This document shows positions 36,484 to 47,459 of a stretch of DNA of 64,000 bases, piece by piece. This DNA is from Tianweitania aestuarii (GTDB lineage: Bacteria > Pseudomonadota > Alphaproteobacteria > Rhizobiales > Rhizobiaceae): the NCBI RefSeq assembly GCF_018457165.1, contig NZ_JAFMNX010000003.1, forward strand, positions 372,001 through 436,000, written 5' to 3'. A program made the position numbers and the translations under genes. Within the stretch, counting starts at the first letter, position 1. Every line of letters begins with the position of its first letter. Under the pieces are notes generated by a model, which ran no database searches, was not told the DNA's origin, and worked only from the letters and a program-made list of their open reading frames with translations.

Positions 36484-38865
36484 TCAATGGCCGAAGGGAA
36501 TCCACACAGACTTGATTTCCACCGCTCGTGTGAGGAAGCGCTCAGCCGAGCCTTCGACTGCCATCCAGTCGATCGCCCGCCCGCCGCTCGTCCATACGCG
36601 CTTGAGATTGACGGCGCTGTCTTCTTCCGCGTTTCTCGCCGTGTCGGCATCGGCCACGATCCAGAGACCGTCGACATCGGCGTGCCGGGCGAGAACCTTG
36701 CTCAGTTCGGCTGCGGAACCGGTGACGATGTTGACCGCGCCGGCGGGCAGGTCCGAGGTTTCGATCACCTGATAAAGATCGGTGGCGAGAAGCGGCCAGC
36801 GGGGCGAGGGCACGGCAACCACCGTGTTGCCTGCAGCCAAGGCGGGCGCGAGCATGGCGATAAGCCCGAGCAGCGGCTGAGCGTCAGGCGCGACGATGCC
36901 GATCACCCCGACCGGTTCCTTCAGCGACACGGCGATGGTGCGCGATGGCGGGTTGTGAACGCGGCCTTCCTGCTTGTCGGCCTGGCCGGCGCACGCAAAC
37001 AAACGCTCGATCGAGGCTTCGACCTCCGCACGGGCTGCGTCCGGTGCAACGCCGGTGAGGTTTTGGATGCGGGCGGCGAACTCGTTTATGCGGATCGACA
37101 GGTTTTCGGCGAGGTAATAAAGCACCTGCGCGCGGTTGAAACCGGTCGCGCCGCCCCAGCTTTTCGCCGCGGCGCGGGCGGCTGACACGGCATCGCGGAT
37201 ATCCTTGCGGCTGCCGATACCGACTTCGCCGACATGACGGTTCTGCGCATCGGCGATCGCCATGCTGTAGCCGCTGTCCGGCCGCACCTGCTTGCCGCCG
37301 ATGAAAAGTTTAGGCGTGCGGTCGATTAGCGTTTCGGAGGAACCTTGAACGGGTTGCGGCTGGAAAGGCACGATCGGCGCGCCGGGCGAAGTGTCGGCAG
37401 GGGCAAGATAGGCGCGCAGACCAGCATGACCGCCTTCGCGTCCGAAACCGCTTTCGCGCACCCCACCGAACGGAACGGCGGCATCGAGCATGTTCGTGCC
37501 GTTGATCCACACCACGCCCGCCTTGAGCTTGGGTGCGACATGCAAAGCAAGGCTGATCGTTTCCGACCAGACGGAGGCGGCGAGGCCATAGCGGGTGTTG
37601 TTGGCAAGCTCGATCGCTTCGCCCACATCGCGAAAGGTCATGGTGGCAAGCACGGGGCCGAACACTTCCTCCTGCGCCAGCACGTTGGAGGGCGCGACAT
37701 CGAGCGCAAGCGTCGGCTGGAAGTAATGGCCGCCGGCGGGCAAATCGCCTTGCGGCTGCCAGCAAGCCGCGCCTTGGGCGCTGCCTTGCGCCACGAGGTT
37801 TTGGACGCGGGCAAGCTGGGTGGCATCAACGAGCGGGCCGAGGTCGGTGTTCTTGTCGAGCGGATCGCCGACCCGCAAACCTGCCATGCGCGTCTTCACC
37901 TTGGCGATGAAACGCTCGGCGATGCTTTCCTGGATCAACAATCGCGAGCCGGCGCAGCAGACCTGGCCCTGATTGAACCAGATGCCGTCCACCAGACCTT
38001 CAACGGCGGAATCGAGATCGGCATCGTCGAACACGATAAAGGCCGACTTGCCGCCAAGTTCGAGCGACAGGGCCTTGTTCGATCCGGCCGTGGCACGGCG
38101 GATGCGCTTGCCGACCTCCGACGAGCCGGTGAAGGCGATTTTGGCCACGCCGGGATGCTCGACGATCGCCTCGCCAACTGCCGGACCGCCCTGCACGATG
38201 TTGATCACGCCCTTGGGCACGCCGGCCCGCTCGCAGATTTCGGCAAACAGGATGGCGGTGAGCGGCGTGTATTCGGCAGGCTTCAAAACCACGGTGCAGC
38301 CGGCGGCAAGTGCGGGCGCGATCTTCCAGGCCAGCATGAGCAGCGGGAAGTTCCAGGGAATGATCTGGCCGCACACGCCAACGGCCCGTTCGCCGGGAAA
38401 GTCGCGTGAAAGGCTCTGCGCCCAGCCGGCATGATGGATGAAGTGGCGGATTGCCAGCGGCACGTCGATGTCGCGGCTTTCGCGGATCGGCTTGCCATTG
38501 TCGATCGTTTCGAGAACGGCAAACAAGCGGGCATGACGCTGCAGGGCGCGGCCGATGGCATAAAGCACACGGGCGCGATCATAGCCCGATGCGTCGCGCC
38601 AGGCGGGCAGGGCATCGCTGGCGGCTTGAACGGCGGCATCGACATCCGCGCGCTCGGCTTCCGCGATCTGCGCGATCAGCTTGCCGGTGGCGGGATCATG
38701 CGTGTCGAAGGTCTTGGCGCCGCTCGAAGCGCGCCATTCGCCTCCAATAAACAGGCTGCGGGAAAAATCGCGGCCGGCGAGCCATGTGTCGGCGTCGGCA
38801 CGGCTTTCGGGAGCCGGGGCATAGTCCATCGCGTCGAAGCGCTCGAGGATGTTCATATCGTTCAT
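36484..38865 (-). CDS. Two-domain aldehyde dehydrogenase, ALDH16-type
   Basis: A 793-residue protein with two ALDH-fold halves. The first (about 35-500) is complete: N172 in 'PWNFPLL', general base E269 in 'LELGGKS' and catalytic C303 in '[11 protein letters not shown]'. The second (about 530-793) is truncated and lacks the Cys and Glu loops, as in the structural pseudo-domain of ALDH16 enzymes. Bacterial ALDH16 oxidises aldehydes with NAD+. It starts two bases after deoC's stop, forming an operon. A plausible job is oxidising acetaldehyde released by DeoC to acetate. Starts at 38874 (TTG) or 38856 are alternatives. Confidence 0.9.
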   Translation of the reverse strand: MNDMNILERFDAMDYAPAPESRADADTWLAGRDFSRSLFIGGEWRASSGAKTFDTHDPATGKLIAQIAEAERADVDAAVQAASDALPAWRDASGYDRARVLYAIGRALQRHARLFAVLETIDNGKPIRESRDIDVPLAIRHFIHHAGWAQSLSRDFPGERAVGVCGQIIPWNFPLLMLAWKIAPALAAGCTVVLKPAEYTPLTAILFAEICERAGVPKGVINIVQGGPAVGEAIVEHPGVAKIAFTGSSEVGKRIRRATAGSNKALSLELGGKSAFIVFDDADLDSAVEGLVDGIWFNQGQVCCAGSRLLIQESIAERFIAKVKTRMAGLRVGDPLDKNTDLGPLVDATQLARVQNLVAQGSAQGAACWQPQGDLPAGGHYFQPTLALDVAPSNVLAQEEVFGPVLATMTFRDVGEAIELANNTRYGLAASVWSETISLALHVAPKLKAGVVWINGTNMLDAAVPFGGVRESGFGREGGHAGLRAYLAPADTSPGAPIVPFQPQPVQGSSETLIDRTPKLFIGGKQVRPDSGYSMAIADAQNRHVGEVGIGSRKDIRDAVSAARAAAKSWGGATGFNRAQVLYYLAENLSIRINEFAARIQNLTGVAPDAARAEVEASIERLFACAGQADKQEGRVHNPPSRTIAVSLKEPVGVIGIVAPDAQPLLGLIAMLAPALAAGNTVVAVPSPRWPLLATDLYQVIETSDLPAGAVNIVTGSAAELSKVLARHADVDGLWIVADADTARNAEEDSAVNLKRVWTSGGRAIDWMAVEGSAERFLTRAVEIKSVWIPFGH

Positions 38866-38866
38866 C

Positions 38867-39937
38867 TCAAGCAAGCGCGTGGCGGTGGGTGGCGGAATAG
38901 CTTCCGGTGACGTGATGATCGAGCTGGCGCTCGATATCGGTCAGCAGGCTCGATGCGCCGAAACGAAAGAGATCGGGTTCGAGCCAGCGGCGGCCGAGCT
39001 CTTCCTTGATCAGCACCAGCCAATCCAGCGCGGTCTTGGTTGTGGAAATACCGCCGGCCGGCTTGAAGCCGATCCGGATGCCGGTGGCCCCGTGATAGGT
39101 GCGGATCGCGCGCACCATCGCAAGGCCGACGGGCAGGGTCGCGTTGACGCTTTCCTTGCCGGTCGACGTCTTGATGAAATCCGCGCCGGCCATCATCGCA
39201 ACGGCTGAGGCGAGCGTCACATTGCGCAGGCTGACAAGATCGCCGGTGCCGAGAATGACCTTGAGATGGGCCGATCCGCAGGCTTGGCGGAAAGCCTGAA
39301 CTTCGTCGTAAAGCTCCTGCCAGCGTCCGGCGAAAACAAGGCCGCGCTTGATCACCACATCGATCTCGGTTGCGCCATCGGCCACCGACAGCTCGATCTC
39401 GCGCACCCGGGTTTCCAGCGGGGCGAGGCCATGGGGGAAGGCGGTGGACACGGCGGCGATCTCGATCCCCGAGCCATGCAGCGCCTGCGCGGCGGTGGCA
39501 ACGAAGGGATGATAAACGCAAACGGCGGCGGGGCGGATGAGGCGGTCGCCGAGGCCAAGGCCATCGCGCAACTCGGTGCTCAGCGGATGAAGCGCCTTGG
39601 CGCAAAGCCGGCGCACGCGCTCGTCCGTGTCGTTGCTGTTGAGCGTGGTGAGATCCATCAAGGCGAGCGCGCGCAGGAGCCAGGCGGACTGGTTGTCGCC
39701 TTTGATCGAGCGGCGTTTAACCAGCGTAGCGGCGCGGCGCTCGATGGCGCTCAGATTGACCGCGCGCAATTCATCGAGAAAGCGCGGATCGAAGTGAAGG
39801 CCGGGATTGCGCTGGGATTTCTCGGGCTCGGCCGGGTTAGCGGGCGCGTTCGCAGGAACGGATCGGCTCGTCGGCAGATGGTGCAAGGCAGCCGTTGGCT
39901 GGCTGCGCGGCGTTGATTCAGGACCTGTGGTGTTCAT
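38867..39937 (-). CDS. deoC: Deoxyribose-phosphate aldolase
   Basis: A 356-residue class I aldolase that splits 2-deoxyribose 5-phosphate to acetaldehyde and glyceraldehyde 3-phosphate. Schiff-base Lys lies in 'ADFIKTSTGK' and a second active-site Lys in 'GFKPAGGIST'; 'ATEIDVVIKRGLVFAG' is also conserved. It is longer than E. coli DeoC (259 aa) through an approximately 50-residue Pro/Ala-rich N-terminus, probably disordered, plus a C-terminal tail. GGGAG precedes the ATG. It is co-transcribed with the ALDH16 gene; together they turn deoxynucleoside sugar into central metabolites. Confidence 0.94.
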   Translation of the reverse strand: MNTTGPESTPRSQPTAALHHLPTSRSVPANAPANPAEPEKSQRNPGLHFDPRFLDELRAVNLSAIERRAATLVKRRSIKGDNQSAWLLRALALMDLTTLNSNDTDERVRRLCAKALHPLSTELRDGLGLGDRLIRPAAVCVYHPFVATAAQALHGSGIEIAAVSTAFPHGLAPLETRVREIELSVADGATEIDVVIKRGLVFAGRWQELYDEVQAFRQACGSAHLKVILGTGDLVSLRNVTLASAVAMMAGADFIKTSTGKESVNATLPVGLAMVRAIRTYHGATGIRIGFKPAGGISTTKTALDWLVLIKEELGRRWLEPDLFRFGASSLLTDIERQLDHHVTGSYSATHRHALA

Positions 39938-40073
39938 GAACGCTTCTCCCGATCGAAACCGTCATGCCGATAACACGCCGTTCTCCCGTGCAGCGTGCAA
40001 GCCCCTCGTTGAAAGAGGCTCGCACGTTCTGACCCCAAGGAAAAGCCTTGGAGATCGCGTCAGGCAGGAGGCG

Positions 40074-40463
40074 TCAGGCGCGGTAAAGCGCGCAAAGCTT
40101 GTTGCCATCCGGATCAAGCACGTAAGCGAGATGGATTTCGCCGGTGCCCGAATTGCGCGGTCCAGGTGCGTCCTCGACCGGGGTGCCGCCATGGGCAACG
40201 GCGACGGCATGGAATTCCTGCACCTGTTCCGGCGAGGTGCACTTGAAGCCGATCGTGCCGCCATTGGCCGCGGTGGCCGGCTTTCCGTCGATCGGCTGCG
40301 TCACGGCAAGGGCCGTGCCGTCATGGCGATACCAGAGGCGTTCCTGCCCGGTCTTGTTCTGATTATGCGCGGCAGCGCCGATGCCGAAAACACCCATCAC
40401 GGCGTTGTAGAAGCGCTCCGAGCGCTCGATGTCGTTTGAACCGATCATCACATGACTGAACAT
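40074..40463 (-). CDS. VOC family protein
   Basis: A 129-residue single-domain vicinal-oxygen-chelate protein: 'MFSHVMIGSNDIERSERFYNAVMG' at the N-terminus, 'TIGFKCTSPEQVQEFHAVAVAHGG' in the middle, and 'YVLDPDGNKLCALYRA' at the end. Members of this subgroup are annotated as glyoxalase/bleomycin-resistance-like, with unknown substrates. GGGGAGG lies before the ATG at 40463, favouring it over an ATG at 40502. It shares no clear operon with the cluster that ends at 40545 upstream of it. Confidence 0.9.
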   Translation of the reverse strand: MFSHVMIGSNDIERSERFYNAVMGVFGIGAAAHNQNKTGQERLWYRHDGTALAVTQPIDGKPATAANGGTIGFKCTSPEQVQEFHAVAVAHGGTPVEDAPGPRNSGTGEIHLAYVLDPDGNKLCALYRA

Positions 40464-40544
40464 CTGTTTTCCTCCCCGATGGGCTGCAGTGATCATCGCC
40501 AATACGATTAAAGGCGCAAGGCGTAAAGCAGACTGCGCCCACCT

Positions 40545-41429
40545 TCACCCTTCCGCCACCGGCTTCACATCGACGCTTTGCTGCGTGGAATGGCGGCCGC
40601 CGGCCTGGAGAACGCCGACGATAGGAGACACGTCGCGATAATCGCGGCCAAGGGCGACGATGATGTGGTCGTCGGAGGCGGGCATGTCGTTGGTGGGATC
40701 GAATTCCACCCAGCCGGCTTCGCGGCCGCACCAGGCTTGAACCCAGGCATGCATGGCGTCGGCACCCTCCAGCCGCTCCTTGCCTTCCGGCGGAATGGTG
40801 CGGATGAAGCCTGAGACATAGCCGGCGGGAATGCCCAGCGTATGACAGGCGGCGATCATGATATGGGCGAAGTCCTGGCACACGCCGCGCTTGCCGGCAA
40901 AGGCCTCGGCGATCGGCGTGTCCACCAGCGTCGCGTCGGGATCATAAGCGAAGTCGCGGTAAATGCGGCGGCAAAGGTCTTCGACCGTGGCACGCACCGA
41001 ACGGCCGGGTGCCCGGCTCTTTTCGGCGTAAGCGGCGATCTCCGGCACGAAAGGCAGGCGGGCGGTCTGGCTGCGGAAATGATGCGGGGACCGGGAACCA
41101 AGCGAGCGGATCGCAGCGATTTCGGCCGCCAAACCGTCGAGATCGGGCGACATGTCGAAGGCCGCCGTTTCGCGTTCCACCGCCACCCGCGCCCGCATCA
41201 CGAGCTCCAGACTGTCATGCGGTGCGTTGAAGCCGAGTGCCGTCGTGGCGTTGCGGAAGAAGTCGTGGGTGTCGGAGCGCTCGCCGGGCTTTGGCGTGAC
41301 CGTCAGCGAGCTGTCGATCACGCGCTGGATGCCTGGAAGGGTCGGTGGCGTGACGCGCAGCAGATGGCGGCCGCCGGCAACGGGATAACCGTACTGATAA
41401 TGCAGGCTGAGGCGGATATCGTAGAGCAT
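40545..41429 (-). CDS. Bacterial transglutaminase-like cysteine peptidase-fold protein
   Basis: A 294-residue soluble protein with transglutaminase N-terminal beta domain (about 1-90) and core. The catalytic triad is C184 in 'GVCQDFAH', H227 in 'DAMHAWV' and D244 in 'VEFDPTND'. Such proteins may cleave peptides or cross-link amines; none of this subgroup has a firm substrate. Its ATG overlaps the stop of the ATP-grasp/alpha-E gene (ATGA), so the products are made together. It is the last gene of the three-gene cluster. Confidence 0.92.
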   Translation of the reverse strand: MLYDIRLSLHYQYGYPVAGGRHLLRVTPPTLPGIQRVIDSSLTVTPKPGERSDTHDFFRNATTALGFNAPHDSLELVMRARVAVERETAAFDMSPDLDGLAAEIAAIRSLGSRSPHHFRSQTARLPFVPEIAAYAEKSRAPGRSVRATVEDLCRRIYRDFAYDPDATLVDTPIAEAFAGKRGVCQDFAHIMIAACHTLGIPAGYVSGFIRTIPPEGKERLEGADAMHAWVQAWCGREAGWVEFDPTNDMPASDDHIIVALGRDYRDVSPIVGVLQAGGRHSTQQSVDVKPVAEG

Positions 41430-43828
41430 CAGCGGAAATAGGTGGAGGTGAGCTGGTTCGACAGGCCGGCGAGATCGTCGCGCAGCGTATCAAGAACGGC
41501 GCGGTCGATCGACGCGGGATCGCGCACGGCGAGCGCGGTGTGCAGGCGCAGGGCCTCCAGGCGCAGCGGCGCGCGCGCGGGGGTCTCGCCGCGCAGGGGC
41601 AGGAGCTCGATCTGTGTTTTGAGTTCGGCCAACTGAAACAGGATCGAGCGCGGATTGAGCGGATCGAGCGCCAGAAGGTCGATGTGAGACAGCGCGCGAA
41701 AGGTCATGGAATAACGGCGGCGATGGGTGATCACGCTGTCGCCGATCTCGAGCAGCATATCGAGCGCGCCGTCGGGTGCGTCGGTGTCGGCGAAGCTGTC
41801 GATCAGCCGCGCCATCTGGATCGCGCGCTCCAAGCGGCGACCGATTTCCAGAAAGCGCCAGCCGGTGAAGCGCACCATGTTTTCATGCACGAGGCCGGAA
41901 AAGCCGGTGAGCTTGCGCAGGATCACGGTCATGGCGCGCGCCGCATCGTCGCCCGGCTGGATCTTGGGCGCGAACTGGCCGACGGCCTTCGAAAGATCGC
42001 GCAGGGCAAGCCAGCCATCGGGCGAAAAGCGGTCGCGCACGCGCGCTGCGGTTTGCTGCACATCGTCGATCGCATGAACGAGCGCGACCGGGATGCCGCG
42101 CGTGGGATCGGTGCCGAGCCGGCCGAGATAGGTGGCGGTCATGGCAAGAAGGCCGGAGCGGTCATCCGGGCGTTCGGCCAGCCGGCTGTTGTAGGCACGC
42201 AGGATCCGCACCGTGTCTTCGGCGCGCTCCACGTAGCGGCCGAGCCAGAACAGGTTGTCGGCCGTGCGCGACGGCAAAAGACCCTGCGGCGTGCGCACGA
42301 CTTCGTCGCCTTCGCGGCTCATCAGGGTGACCTGATCGACGGGCTTGGGACTGGTCACCCAGACATCCGCGACGCGGCCGCCGCGCTGCATGGCGATCGC
42401 CTGCGGATCGGTGGTCTGAGCGATGCGGGCGAGACCGCCGGGCATGATCGTCCAACCATCCGCCGTGCGGGCGGCGTACACGCGCAGGATCACGGGGCGG
42501 GGCACCAGACGGCTGCGCAGGTTCACCGGCATGGTGGACAGCGCGATCGCTTCCTGGCCAACGATGCGGCTGCCGTTCCCTTCCGACAGATCGCGCAAGG
42601 CGGCCTGGCGCGCCGATGGCGTCATGACGCTTCCGCGCTTGGTGATGCCGTCTTCCACCGGCAGGCCGGTGGCGAAAGCGGGACCGATCAGAAGATCGTC
42701 GAAACGCTCCTGGACGATGCCGGCTTCGGCCTGCTGGCCGCACCACCAGGTCGCGATGTTGGGAATTTTCAGGGTTTCGCCGACGAGCCGTTCGGCAAGG
42801 GCGGGCAGAAAGGCGAGCAGCGCGCGAGTTTCCAGGATGCCGGAACCGAGCGCATTGACCATCGCGGCCTGGCCGTCGCGCAAGGCGCCGGCGAGACCCG
42901 GCGTGCCGATGCGGGAATCGGCGCGAAATTCCAGCGGATCGGTGAAGGCGGCATCGAGGCGTCGCCACAAAACGCCGAGAGGCTTGAGGCCGGACACTGT
43001 GCGCACCGTGATCTTGCCGTCCACCACCGCGAGATCCTCGCCTTCGAGCAGGGGAAAGCCGAGATAACGGGCGATGTAGGCGTGTTCGAAATAGGTGTCG
43101 TTGAGCGGGCCGGGCGTGATGATGGCGATCGCCTCATCCCCGCTGCGGCGCAGGCCGGCGAGATGTTCGCGGAAGTCACGAAAGAAGCCGGCTAAACGAT
43201 GCACGTTCATGGCGCTATGCGTGTCGCCGAAGGCGCGTGTGATCGCAACGCGGTTTTCCAGGGCAAAGCCGGCACCGGACGGCGCCTGCGTGCGGTCGCC
43301 CAGAACCCGCCAGCGCCCGTTGCGGTCGCGGCCGAGCTCGAAGCCCACGAAATGCAGGAAATGACCGCCGGCCGGTCGGTGGCCGACCATCGGGCGCAGC
43401 CATTCGGGATTGTTTGCGACGAGATCGGGCGGCAGTAGCCCTTCCGCCACCATGCGGTTATCGCCATAGATGTCGGCGCACAGCGCTTCGAGCAGTTCGG
43501 CGCGTTGAATGAGGCCGGTGGCGATGGCCTGCCATTCCGCTTCGTCGAGGATCAGCGGCAGATGCGACAAGGGCCATTGCCGCTCGCTCGCGCCGCCTTC
43601 GTTGTAGAGCCGGTAGAACACGCCGGCATCGGAAAGATATCGGTCGGCGCGGGCGAAGCGGCGGCTGATCTCGTCCGGTTCCAGACCGTTCAACGCAGTC
43701 ATCAGCGGTTGCCAGGCCGGACGCACGCTGCCATCCGCCGCCATCATCTCATCGAAGACGTCGGGAAAGGGGCGGTAAGCGCGCGCCAGCCCGGATCTGG
43801 GGCTGGATCTGGAAGTGGGCGTGGTCAT
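41429..43828 (-). CDS. Circularly permuted ATP-grasp ligase fused to alpha-E domain
   Basis: A 799-residue fusion. The N-terminal ~480 residues are a type 2 circularly permuted ATP-grasp: 'LRPMVGHRPAGGHFLHFVGF', 'GDRTQAPSGAGFALENR', 'GEDLAVVDGKITVRT' and 'PVILRVYAAR'. The C-terminal ~300 residues ('TADNLFWLGRYVERAEDTVRIL', 'GWRFLEIGRRLERAIQMARL') are the all-helical alpha-E domain. Elsewhere these are often two separate adjacent genes. ATP-grasp enzymes form amide bonds through acyl-phosphates, so peptide or amide ligation is predicted. The target is unknown. Confidence 0.92.
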   Translation of the reverse strand: MTTPTSRSSPRSGLARAYRPFPDVFDEMMAADGSVRPAWQPLMTALNGLEPDEISRRFARADRYLSDAGVFYRLYNEGGASERQWPLSHLPLILDEAEWQAIATGLIQRAELLEALCADIYGDNRMVAEGLLPPDLVANNPEWLRPMVGHRPAGGHFLHFVGFELGRDRNGRWRVLGDRTQAPSGAGFALENRVAITRAFGDTHSAMNVHRLAGFFRDFREHLAGLRRSGDEAIAIITPGPLNDTYFEHAYIARYLGFPLLEGEDLAVVDGKITVRTVSGLKPLGVLWRRLDAAFTDPLEFRADSRIGTPGLAGALRDGQAAMVNALGSGILETRALLAFLPALAERLVGETLKIPNIATWWCGQQAEAGIVQERFDDLLIGPAFATGLPVEDGITKRGSVMTPSARQAALRDLSEGNGSRIVGQEAIALSTMPVNLRSRLVPRPVILRVYAARTADGWTIMPGGLARIAQTTDPQAIAMQRGGRVADVWVTSPKPVDQVTLMSREGDEVVRTPQGLLPSRTADNLFWLGRYVERAEDTVRILRAYNSRLAERPDDRSGLLAMTATYLGRLGTDPTRGIPVALVHAIDDVQQTAARVRDRFSPDGWLALRDLSKAVGQFAPKIQPGDDAARAMTVILRKLTGFSGLVHENMVRFTGWRFLEIGRRLERAIQMARLIDSFADTDAPDGALDMLLEIGDSVITHRRRYSMTFRALSHIDLLALDPLNPRSILFQLAELKTQIELLPLRGETPARAPLRLEALRLHTALAVRDPASIDRAVLDTLRDDLAGLSNQLTSTYFR

Positions 43829-43936
43829 GGGATGTGATAAAGCATTGATCGTGAGCCTTGTCTCACCACCAACGCTTTATCCTCCTGTTTGTGCGCAGCA
43901 ATCCACGCGGGCCGCGTCCCTTCCGGCTGGTTTCAC

Positions 43937-46900
43937 TCAGAAATCGGCCGGGCGGCGCAGGTCGAGCGTGTGCGGGAACTCCCGTGAGGGGTGTTCGGGT
44001 CGGAACGTGGCCGGACCCGGCGTATGACCATAGGGGATGAAGCGGGCCAGGCGCCGCGCTTCGGCCTCGTTGGTGTTGACGGGAAAGGTCTCGTAGTTGC
44101 GCCCGCCGGGATGGGCGACATGATAAACGCAGCCGCCGATCGCGCGTCCCGACCAGCGGTCGAAGATGTCGAAGGTCAGCGGTGCATCCACGGGGCGCGT
44201 CGGATGAAGCCCGGCGGCCGGCTGCCACGCCTTGAAGCGCACGCCGGCGACGAAGGTGCCGTTCGTGTCGGTCGGGGCCAGGGGTACGGCGCGGCCGTTG
44301 CAAAGGACGCCGTGGCGTTCGGGGTTGAAGCCCTCCGCGCGCACCTGCACCCGTTCAACCGACGAATCGACATACCGCACGGTGCCACCGATCGCGCCGG
44401 TTTCGCCCAGCACGTTCCACGGCTCCAGCGCCTGCCGGATCTCGAGGCGCAGGCCTTCCGTTTCCACCTCGCCGCAGAAGGGAAAGCGGAATTCGAGCAG
44501 GGCTTCGAACCATTCGGCTTTGACGGGAAAGCCGTGGCTGGTGAGATCGGCCAGCACATCGCGGAAATCGGCCCAGACATAATGCGGCAGCATGAAGCGG
44601 TCATGCAGCGCGGTTCCCCAGCGCACGAATTGGCCGTCGAGCGGTGCCTTCCACAGCCGCGCAATGATGGCGCGCACCAGCAGCTGCTGGGCAAGGCTCA
44701 TGCGGGGTGAGGGCGGCATCTCGAAGCCACGGAACTCCACCAAACCGAGCCGCCCCGTCGGGCCATCGGGCGAAAACAGCTTGTCGATGCAGATCTCGGA
44801 ACGATGGGTATTGCCGGTGACATCCACCAGCAGGTTGCGGAACAAGCGGTCCACCATCCAGGGCGCGGGCGCGAGACCTTCGCCGGGCATCGGCACCTGC
44901 GCGATGGCCGTTTCCAGCTCGTAGAGCGCATCGTGGCGCGCTTCATCCACGCGCGGGGCCTGGCTGGTCGGGCCGATAAACAGGCCGGAAAACAGATAGG
45001 ACAAAGCGGGATGGCGTTGCCAATACAGAACGAGGCTTTTCAGGAGATCGGGACGGCGCAGGAACGGGCTGTCCATCGGTGTCGCACCGCCGACCACGAC
45101 ATGGTTGCCGCCGCCGGTGCCGGTATGGCGACCGTCGATCATGAACTTGTCGGCGCCGAGCCTTGTCTGCCGCGCTTCCTCGTAAAGCTTGGTGGTGGTG
45201 TCGACGCAGTCCTGCCAGTTGGTAGCCGGATGGATGTTGACCTCGATCACGCCGGGATCGGGCGCAACGCGGATCACTTCCAGACGCGGATCGGACGGCG
45301 GCGCATAGCCCTCGATATGCACGGGAAGGCCGATCTTTTTCGCGGCTTCTTCGGCTGCGGCGATCAGTTCGAGATAATCTTCAAGCGCTTCCACCGGCGG
45401 CATGAAGACGCAAAGGCGGCCATCGCGCGGTTCCACCGAGATGGCCGTGCGCACCACGCCTTCGATGGTGGAGGCGGTCTGTTCGACTTGGGTCTGGCCG
45501 ACCGTCCCGGCCTCGAAGGAGGCTTCCGGCAAAGCGCGATCGTCGCCTTGCTGGTTGCGGGAGGCAGGCGTCGACAAAGCGCTGCGCGGCGGCAAGGGGG
45601 CGCGATCAACGGACGGGTCGGTCGGTACGATGAACGGAAAGCGTGCCGGCGGGATGTGTTCGAGCGCGCCGAGCGGCAGGCGATAGCCCACGGGGGAATC
45701 GCCCGGCACAAGCAGAAGCTTGCCGCGCCGCGTCTTCCATTTTTCCGTTTGCCAGCGATGGCCGGAGGCCCTGGCGTTCCAGCGCTGCACCGGCAGGACA
45801 TAACCGGATGGCGTGTTCAGCCCCCGCTCGAACACGCGCACCATGCGGTTGCGCGCTTCGGCGTCGCTGAGTTCGGAATTGGCGGGATCGACATTGGTGG
45901 GCAGGTTGCCCTCGCGAAGGATCCATTCGGCGGGATCTTCGTAAGCCGGCGCAACGGCGTCGGCCGGCAGATCGAGATAAGACGCGATAGCGGCGGTCAG
46001 CGCTTCCGCTTCGCGCGGGCCGGCCTTCGTTTCCGCCGCTTCCGTCGCGATCAGGTCGGGATCGGTCCAGATCGGCTCGCCGTCCTTGCGCCAATAAAGC
46101 GAGAAGGTCCAGCGCGGCAGGGTTTCGCCGGGATACCACTTGCCCTGACCGTAATGCAGGAAGCCGCCCGGTGCGAAGCGTTCGCGCAAACGTCGGATCA
46201 GCTGGTCGGCCTTGTCGCGCTTGGTAGGGCCGACGGCGGCCGTGTTCCATTCCGGCGATTCGAAGTCGTCGATCGACACGAAGGTCGGCTCGCCGCCCAT
46301 GGTGAGGCGCACGTCCTCCTTTTCCAGCTCCGCGTCGATCTTGTGGCCGAGCTGGTCGAGTTCGGCCCAGGCTTCGTCGGAAAAGGGCTTGGTGATGCGC
46401 GCATGTTCGGCCACGCGGGTAACCCGCATGTCGAAGGCGAAATCGACTTCGGCAAAGCTCGCCAGACCGCTGATGGGGGCGGCGTTGCGGTAATGCGGCG
46501 TGGCAGCAAGCGGAATATGGCTTTCGCCGGTGAGCAGGCCGGAGGTCGGGTCGAAGCCGATCCAGCCGGCGCCCGGCAGAAACACTTCCACCCAGGCATG
46601 CAGGTCGGTGAAATCAACCGCCGTGCCCGCAGGTCCGTCGAGCGAGACAAGATCGGGCTTCAGCTGAACGAGATAACCCGACACGAAGCGGGCAGCAAAG
46701 CCGAGATGGCGCAGAACCTGGACGAGCAGCCAGGAGGAATCGCGGCAGGAGCCGGACGCTTTTTGGAGCGTTTCTTCCGGCGTCTGCACGCCGGCTTCCA
46801 TGCGGATGAGATAAGCGATCTCGCGCGAAATGCGCGTGTTGAGATCAACCAGGAAATTGACGGTGGACGGGGCCTGGCGCTCGATCGTGTCGAGAAAGGC

Positions 46901-47284
46901 CTGCAGGCGCGGCTCGGCCGTCTCCGGCGTGCGGTAGATCGACAGGTCTTCGATGATGTCGGCGGGATAGGTGAAGGGATAGCTTTCCGCTTCCGGCTCC
47001 ACGAAGAAGTCGAACGGATTGTAGACGGTCATGTCGGCGACGACGTCGACCTCGATCTTCAGTTCGCGCACCGGCTCGGGAAACACGAAGCGCGCTTGCC
47101 AATTGCCGTAGGGGTCCTGCTGCAGGTTGACGAAGTGGTTGTCCGGCGAAACCTTGAGGGAATGCGAGATCACCCGTGTTCGCGAATGCGGCGCAGGGCG
47201 CAGGCGGATGATCTGCGGCCCGAGCGTGACCGGCCGGTCGTACCGATAATGCGTGAGATGGTGGATCGCAGCCTTGATCGCCAT
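43937..47284 (-). CDS. Transglutaminase-like domain fused to DUF2126 putative amidoligase
   Basis: A 1115-residue protein starting at ATG 47284 ('[19 protein letters not shown]'). Residues 1-95 are a transglutaminase N-terminal domain, and about 165-250 the core with C180 ('GSCRDSSW'), H229 ('DLHAWVEV') and D245 ('GFDPTSG'). The remaining ~800 residues are DUF2126, which Pfam lists as a putative amidoligase; '[14 protein letters not shown]', '[15 protein letters not shown]' and '[17 protein letters not shown]' are landmarks. It heads the cluster, 108 bases before the ATP-grasp gene. No signal peptide, so cytosolic. A longer frame to 47428 is not supported by a ribosome-binding site. Confidence 0.93.
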   Translation of the reverse strand: MAIKAAIHHLTHYRYDRPVTLGPQIIRLRPAPHSRTRVISHSLKVSPDNHFVNLQQDPYGNWQARFVFPEPVRELKIEVDVVADMTVYNPFDFFVEPEAESYPFTYPADIIEDLSIYRTPETAEPRLQAFLDTIERQAPSTVNFLVDLNTRISREIAYLIRMEAGVQTPEETLQKASGSCRDSSWLLVQVLRHLGFAARFVSGYLVQLKPDLVSLDGPAGTAVDFTDLHAWVEVFLPGAGWIGFDPTSGLLTGESHIPLAATPHYRNAAPISGLASFAEVDFAFDMRVTRVAEHARITKPFSDEAWAELDQLGHKIDAELEKEDVRLTMGGEPTFVSIDDFESPEWNTAAVGPTKRDKADQLIRRLRERFAPGGFLHYGQGKWYPGETLPRWTFSLYWRKDGEPIWTDPDLIATEAAETKAGPREAEALTAAIASYLDLPADAVAPAYEDPAEWILREGNLPTNVDPANSELSDAEARNRMVRVFERGLNTPSGYVLPVQRWNARASGHRWQTEKWKTRRGKLLLVPGDSPVGYRLPLGALEHIPPARFPFIVPTDPSVDRAPLPPRSALSTPASRNQQGDDRALPEASFEAGTVGQTQVEQTASTIEGVVRTAISVEPRDGRLCVFMPPVEALEDYLELIAAAEEAAKKIGLPVHIEGYAPPSDPRLEVIRVAPDPGVIEVNIHPATNWQDCVDTTTKLYEEARQTRLGADKFMIDGRHTGTGGGNHVVVGGATPMDSPFLRRPDLLKSLVLYWQRHPALSYLFSGLFIGPTSQAPRVDEARHDALYELETAIAQVPMPGEGLAPAPWMVDRLFRNLLVDVTGNTHRSEICIDKLFSPDGPTGRLGLVEFRGFEMPPSPRMSLAQQLLVRAIIARLWKAPLDGQFVRWGTALHDRFMLPHYVWADFRDVLADLTSHGFPVKAEWFEALLEFRFPFCGEVETEGLRLEIRQALEPWNVLGETGAIGGTVRYVDSSVERVQVRAEGFNPERHGVLCNGRAVPLAPTDTNGTFVAGVRFKAWQPAAGLHPTRPVDAPLTFDIFDRWSGRAIGGCVYHVAHPGGRNYETFPVNTNEAEARRLARFIPYGHTPGPATFRPEHPSREFPHTLDLRRPADF

Positions 47285-47459
47285 GCAGTGTTCTCGTTCC
47301 CCTGCGGCCTTGCTGGCCGCTTGTTGTTGTGAAACTGCACTAGACCGCGTCGGCAGGGGATCTGGCAAGCCTGGCGATCGTCTTAGGCAGGCGGCGCCAA
47401 GTGCCGCATCGTCAAGCAGGCACCGCAAAGCGGACGATCAGGCTTTAAAAGATAGATAA

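Noticed and set aside
44804-47332. A forward-strand frame of 842 codons opposite the DUF2126 gene
   Set aside because: The opposite strand encodes a protein with clear catalytic motifs; the forward frame has no domain and no ribosome-binding site.
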